64,000 nt of DNA, from NCBI GenBank assembly GCA_040386155.1, contig JAZKFZ010000003.1, forward strand, positions 868,001 through 932,000. Reading direction: 5' to 3'. The notes under the pieces were generated by a model that searched no databases, was not told the DNA's origin, and worked only from the letters and a program-made list of their open reading frames with translations. The position numbers were made by a program, and so were the translations under genes. Positions within the stretch are counted from its first letter, which is position 1, and the number at the start of each line of letters is the position of its first letter. Positions 61,489-64,000 of the stretch are shown here, one piece after another. This DNA comes from M0103 sp040386155. Lineage in GTDB: Bacteria; Bacteroidota; Bacteroidia; Flavobacteriales_D; Crocinitomicaceae.

Positions 61489-63270
61489 ATGATACAGCGA
61501 AAAAAATTTCTTTTATTATGTGTCCTTCTGTCTACTTTACTCCAAAGTGCTAAGCGTACATCTGATCCACATTTTAAAGAAGCGTCTACCGTAAATAAAC
61601 AATATATCAAGCAATTAGATCAATTTGAACGACAAATTCAGGAATTTCAAGAAGAAGGAACAAAGAAAAAATTTTTACAACTTCGCAACTCATTTAAAAC
61701 GTGCGAATACCTTCTTTGCTATGTCAACAATCAACTAGCAAAATCGATCAACGGACCAAATATCATCGTCAACGAATATGATTCCTTGAATCCGAATGAA
61801 CAAATTGATCCTCATGGTTTGCAAGTGATTGAATATCATCTTTATCAACCTTCGGAAAATTCAAAAAACGAAATTGCAAAAGAGATTCAACTTTTAAAAA
61901 GCAGTATAACACAAATCAAAAACAGACATTTAAGGGAACAGAGGTCGGATTTCAAGCTTTTTAACACCCTCGTTTGGGATGCCTGGCGTGTTGAAATCAT
62001 GCGTATTGAAGCACTTGGCATTACTGGATTCGATACCCCTGCATGTGGGAATGCATTGCCTGAAACAATTAGTGCACTGCAATCTCTGAAAAAGTTCATT
62101 CAGCTTTACAAAAATTCTATTCAAAAAAAAGAAAACAAGGAATTCAATCAATTGATCAACGCAGGAATTGAATTTATTGAGCAAAATTTGAACTTTAATG
62201 CCTTTGATCGCTTGACATTTATCCACGAGTACTTACACCCACTCTCAGAAAAAATCAATCATACTCGTGCACAATTAGGATTTGAATTTCCTTCCAACAT
62301 TCGTCCCGTCAACAACGAAGCGGATCATCTCTTTTCATCGAATATTTTAAATGACACGTATTTCAGTAATTCTAGTTCTCCAGAGCGCATTGCACTAGGA
62401 AAAATGTTATTTAATGACACCCAATTGTCACTCAATAATACACGATCTTGCACTACATGTCACGACCCGGGAAAAGCCTTTACAGATGGCAAAGTGAAAA
62501 ACAGCAATTTTGAAGAAACGAAAGAGCTCTTAAGAAACACACCAACGCTTATCAATGCTGGCTGGCAAACAAAATTCTTCTATGACTCACGCGTAAAAAA
62601 TCTTGAAAAACAAGCCATCAGTGTCATTCACAATCCTGATGAAATGGGTGGTGACCTACAACAAGTAATTGAAAAAATCAAGCACAATGAAAACTATATT
62701 TTATTGTTCCACCTCGCCTATAAAGATAACATCAATGAATCAACACTGGTCAACGCAATTTCAGTGTACATTCAATCTTTGCGAGCGTTTAACTCCAAAA
62801 TAGATCGTTATTTTAGGGGGGAATCAGAACTATTAAGCGCTGATGAAAAAGCTGGATTTAACCTATTTACAGGAAAAGCAAAGTGCGCTACTTGTCATTA
62901 TTTACCGCTCTTCAATGGATTAGTTGCGCCTTATTTTATGGAAACGGAATCAGAAAAAATTGGAGTTCCTTCTAAGAAATCGGCACCAAAGGAGATCGAC
63001 CCAGATCTGGGTCGCTATAACTACACCCACTTAGAGTTACATCGTTTTGCTTTCAAGACTCCTTCGCTCAGAATGATAGCGCAGACAGCACCCTACATGC
63101 ACAATGGTGTGTTTGGCACCTTGGAAGAAGTCGTTGATTTCTACAATAAAGGTGGCGGTGCGGGACAAGGAATGGATTTTCCAGATCAAACTTTAGGTGC
63201 TGACAGTCTTGGATTGTCAAAGCACGAGCAGCAATCGCTTGTTGCGTTTCTAAAAAGTCTTTCGGAGTAG
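61489..63270 (+). CDS. MauG/cytochrome-c-peroxidase-like diheme protein with long N-terminal domain
   Basis: A 593-residue exported protein. Signal segment (1-20), then a helical domain of about 250 residues (20-270) that recalls imelysin-like regions, and the diheme peroxidase domain with heme sites C321TTCH325 (in RSCTTCHDPGKAFTDG) and C466ATCH470, plus MHNGVFGTLEEVVDFYNKGG near the end. Peroxidases of this kind reduce H2O2 or oxidise proteins in the periplasm. The usual domain is about 330 residues, so half of this protein is extra. ATG 61489 is preferred over GTG 61486. Confidence 0.9.
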   Translation: MIQRKKFLLLCVLLSTLLQSAKRTSDPHFKEASTVNKQYIKQLDQFERQIQEFQEEGTKKKFLQLRNSFKTCEYLLCYVNNQLAKSINGPNIIVNEYDSLNPNEQIDPHGLQVIEYHLYQPSENSKNEIAKEIQLLKSSITQIKNRHLREQRSDFKLFNTLVWDAWRVEIMRIEALGITGFDTPACGNALPETISALQSLKKFIQLYKNSIQKKENKEFNQLINAGIEFIEQNLNFNAFDRLTFIHEYLHPLSEKINHTRAQLGFEFPSNIRPVNNEADHLFSSNILNDTYFSNSSSPERIALGKMLFNDTQLSLNNTRSCTTCHDPGKAFTDGKVKNSNFEETKELLRNTPTLINAGWQTKFFYDSRVKNLEKQAISVIHNPDEMGGDLQQVIEKIKHNENYILLFHLAYKDNINESTLVNAISVYIQSLRAFNSKIDRYFRGESELLSADEKAGFNLFTGKAKCATCHYLPLFNGLVAPYFMETESEKIGVPSKKSAPKEIDPDLGRYNYTHLELHRFAFKTPSLRMIAQTAPYMHNGVFGTLEEVVDFYNKGGGAGQGMDFPDQTLGADSLGLSKHEQQSLVAFLKSLSE

Positions 63271-63271
63271 T

Positions 63272-64000
63272 TTATTTTTTCTCCTCCACTAACTTTTTGA
63301 TTGATTTATCGAAGGTAAACAACCAATCATACATTTCATCTGTTCTAAAAACGCGTTCCAAAGCTCCGTGACTAGCGCCAGGATGCACTGTGTATTTTAA
63401 ATTTTCACCACCATTGCATGCTCGAATTGCGCGCACAATTTTTTCAGATTCAGAGATAGGAACAGCTGTATCTGCGTTTCCGTGTTGAATCCATAAAGGC
63501 ACTGTTGCTAAATCACAACCATCGCTAACATTTCCACCTCCGCACAATGCTACGGCAGCAGTTACCAATTCAGGGTAAGCGCCTGCAAAACCAAGTGTTC
63601 CGTAGCCACCCAAACTCATACCAGCAACATACAATCGATTGGTATCAGTGCTATACTTAGCGCGCACAGAGTCTAATACATTTTTCACTTTGGCAGGATC
63701 CCAGCCCTTTCCAGCGGGTGTTTGAGGTGCAATAACAATAGCAGGAATAGCACGTCCGTGCTCAATTTCTTTAATCACCCCATATTTCCTTACCAACTCC
63801 AGGGTAGTTCCCGAAAGACTTCTTCCATGAAGAAATATCAACACGGGAGGATTGTTTTGTAAAATGCTGTCAGCAGGCAATGAAAGCCAAAAAGGATAGG
63901 CTGCTTCATTAAAATGCTTTGTTAAATTAAGACTGGAAGTCGTTTTTGATGTAGTGTCAACTTGCGCAAAGGATCCAAAGGCAAGTAAACAAAACAATAG
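63272..64000 (-). CDS. Exported alpha/beta hydrolase (esterase/PHB-depolymerase-like), 5' end cut by window edge
   Basis: At least 242 codons; the frame stays open to the last base and the true start lies outside. The visible N-terminus LLFCLLAFGSFAQ is the end of a signal peptide. Motifs: oxyanion loop VLIFLHGRSLSG, nucleophile GMSLGGYG, acid HGNADTAVP and catalytic His PGASHGAL, all intact. It belongs to the prolyl-oligopeptidase-like/feruloyl esterase group with two cysteines near CGGG and CNGG. Converges on the peroxidase gene with 1 nt between stops. Confidence 0.85.
   Translation of the reverse strand, partial: LLFCLLAFGSFAQVDTTSKTTSSLNLTKHFNEAAYPFWLSLPADSILQNNPPVLIFLHGRSLSGTTLELVRKYGVIKEIEHGRAIPAIVIAPQTPAGKGWDPAKVKNVLDSVRAKYSTDTNRLYVAGMSLGGYGTLGFAGAYPELVTAAVALCGGGNVSDGCDLATVPLWIQHGNADTAVPISESEKIVRAIRACNGGENLKYTVHPGASHGALERVFRTDEMYDWLFTFDKSIKKLVEEKK

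Overview
The window looks like a chromosomal segment of a low-GC member of the Bacteroidota, most likely Flavobacteriales (the exact family is inference). Four things support this. Perfect TAnnTTTG -7 boxes precede many genes. Several secreted proteins carry type IX secretion (T9SS) sorting domains, and PorP/SprF and PorE-like partners are present. The tRNA lacks an encoded CCA. REP-like intergenic repeats typical of this phylum occur between genes. Most of the window is ordinary core genome in short operons; there is no phage, IS element, CRISPR array or rRNA.

Layout. 1-5 kb: an acyl-CoA reductase (partial) divergent from a 4Fe-4S ferredoxin, then a diheme lipoprotein and a T9SS-exported FG-GAP/ASPIC protein. 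5-14 kb: a T9SS surface operon made of a small exported protein, an 1800-residue type B (CHU_C) adhesin with exact 210-bp internal repeats, a PorP/SprF-like protein and a PorE-like OmpA protein. 14-19 kb: FkbM methyltransferase, efp, an alpha/beta hydrolase, yaaA, a small hypothetical gene, an orphan histidine kinase and a decayed CHU_C gene with an in-frame stop. 19-29 kb: pnp and rpsO, a four-helix-bundle gene framed by 19-bp inverted repeats, argS/arginase, a small exported protein, ftsK and one unknown gene. 29-34 kb: a Fic-family gene bracketed by two copies of the uvrA 3' end, then uvrA. 34-38 kb: an ECF sigma factor, a DUF7793-like protein, a YdeI-like protein, a TPR-SpoIIE phosphatase and tRNA-Leu(GAG).

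38-43 kb: a DUF692/MNIO oxidase preceded by two tiny exported peptides that both end in C-x-A-C-G-M-G, one of them a previously unmarked 54-residue ORF. Upstream in the same direction lie WD40, phosphosulfolactate synthase-like and TPR genes. 43-52 kb: typA, a DEAD-box helicase, a TatA-like protein, a hotdog thioesterase, MscS, YdcF, a second TPR-SpoIIE phosphatase and a YwqK/MORN protein. 52-57 kb: a cell-surface polysaccharide cluster with a 4,6-dehydratase, a FemAB/GNAT-like protein and a polysaccharide deacetylase. 57-64 kb: a CYTH protein, small hypothetical genes, a TruC-like synthase, an O-methyltransferase, a T9SS-exported metallophosphatase, a MauG-like diheme peroxidase and a partial esterase.

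The best candidate for an undescribed system is the MNIO locus at 38082-39625: two signal-bearing cysteine peptides and one iron oxidase, translationally coupled, with an unusual C-terminal extension on the oxidase and no obvious separate partner protein. The second candidate is the Fic module lodged in a duplicated uvrA end, with its own inverted-repeat operator-like site.
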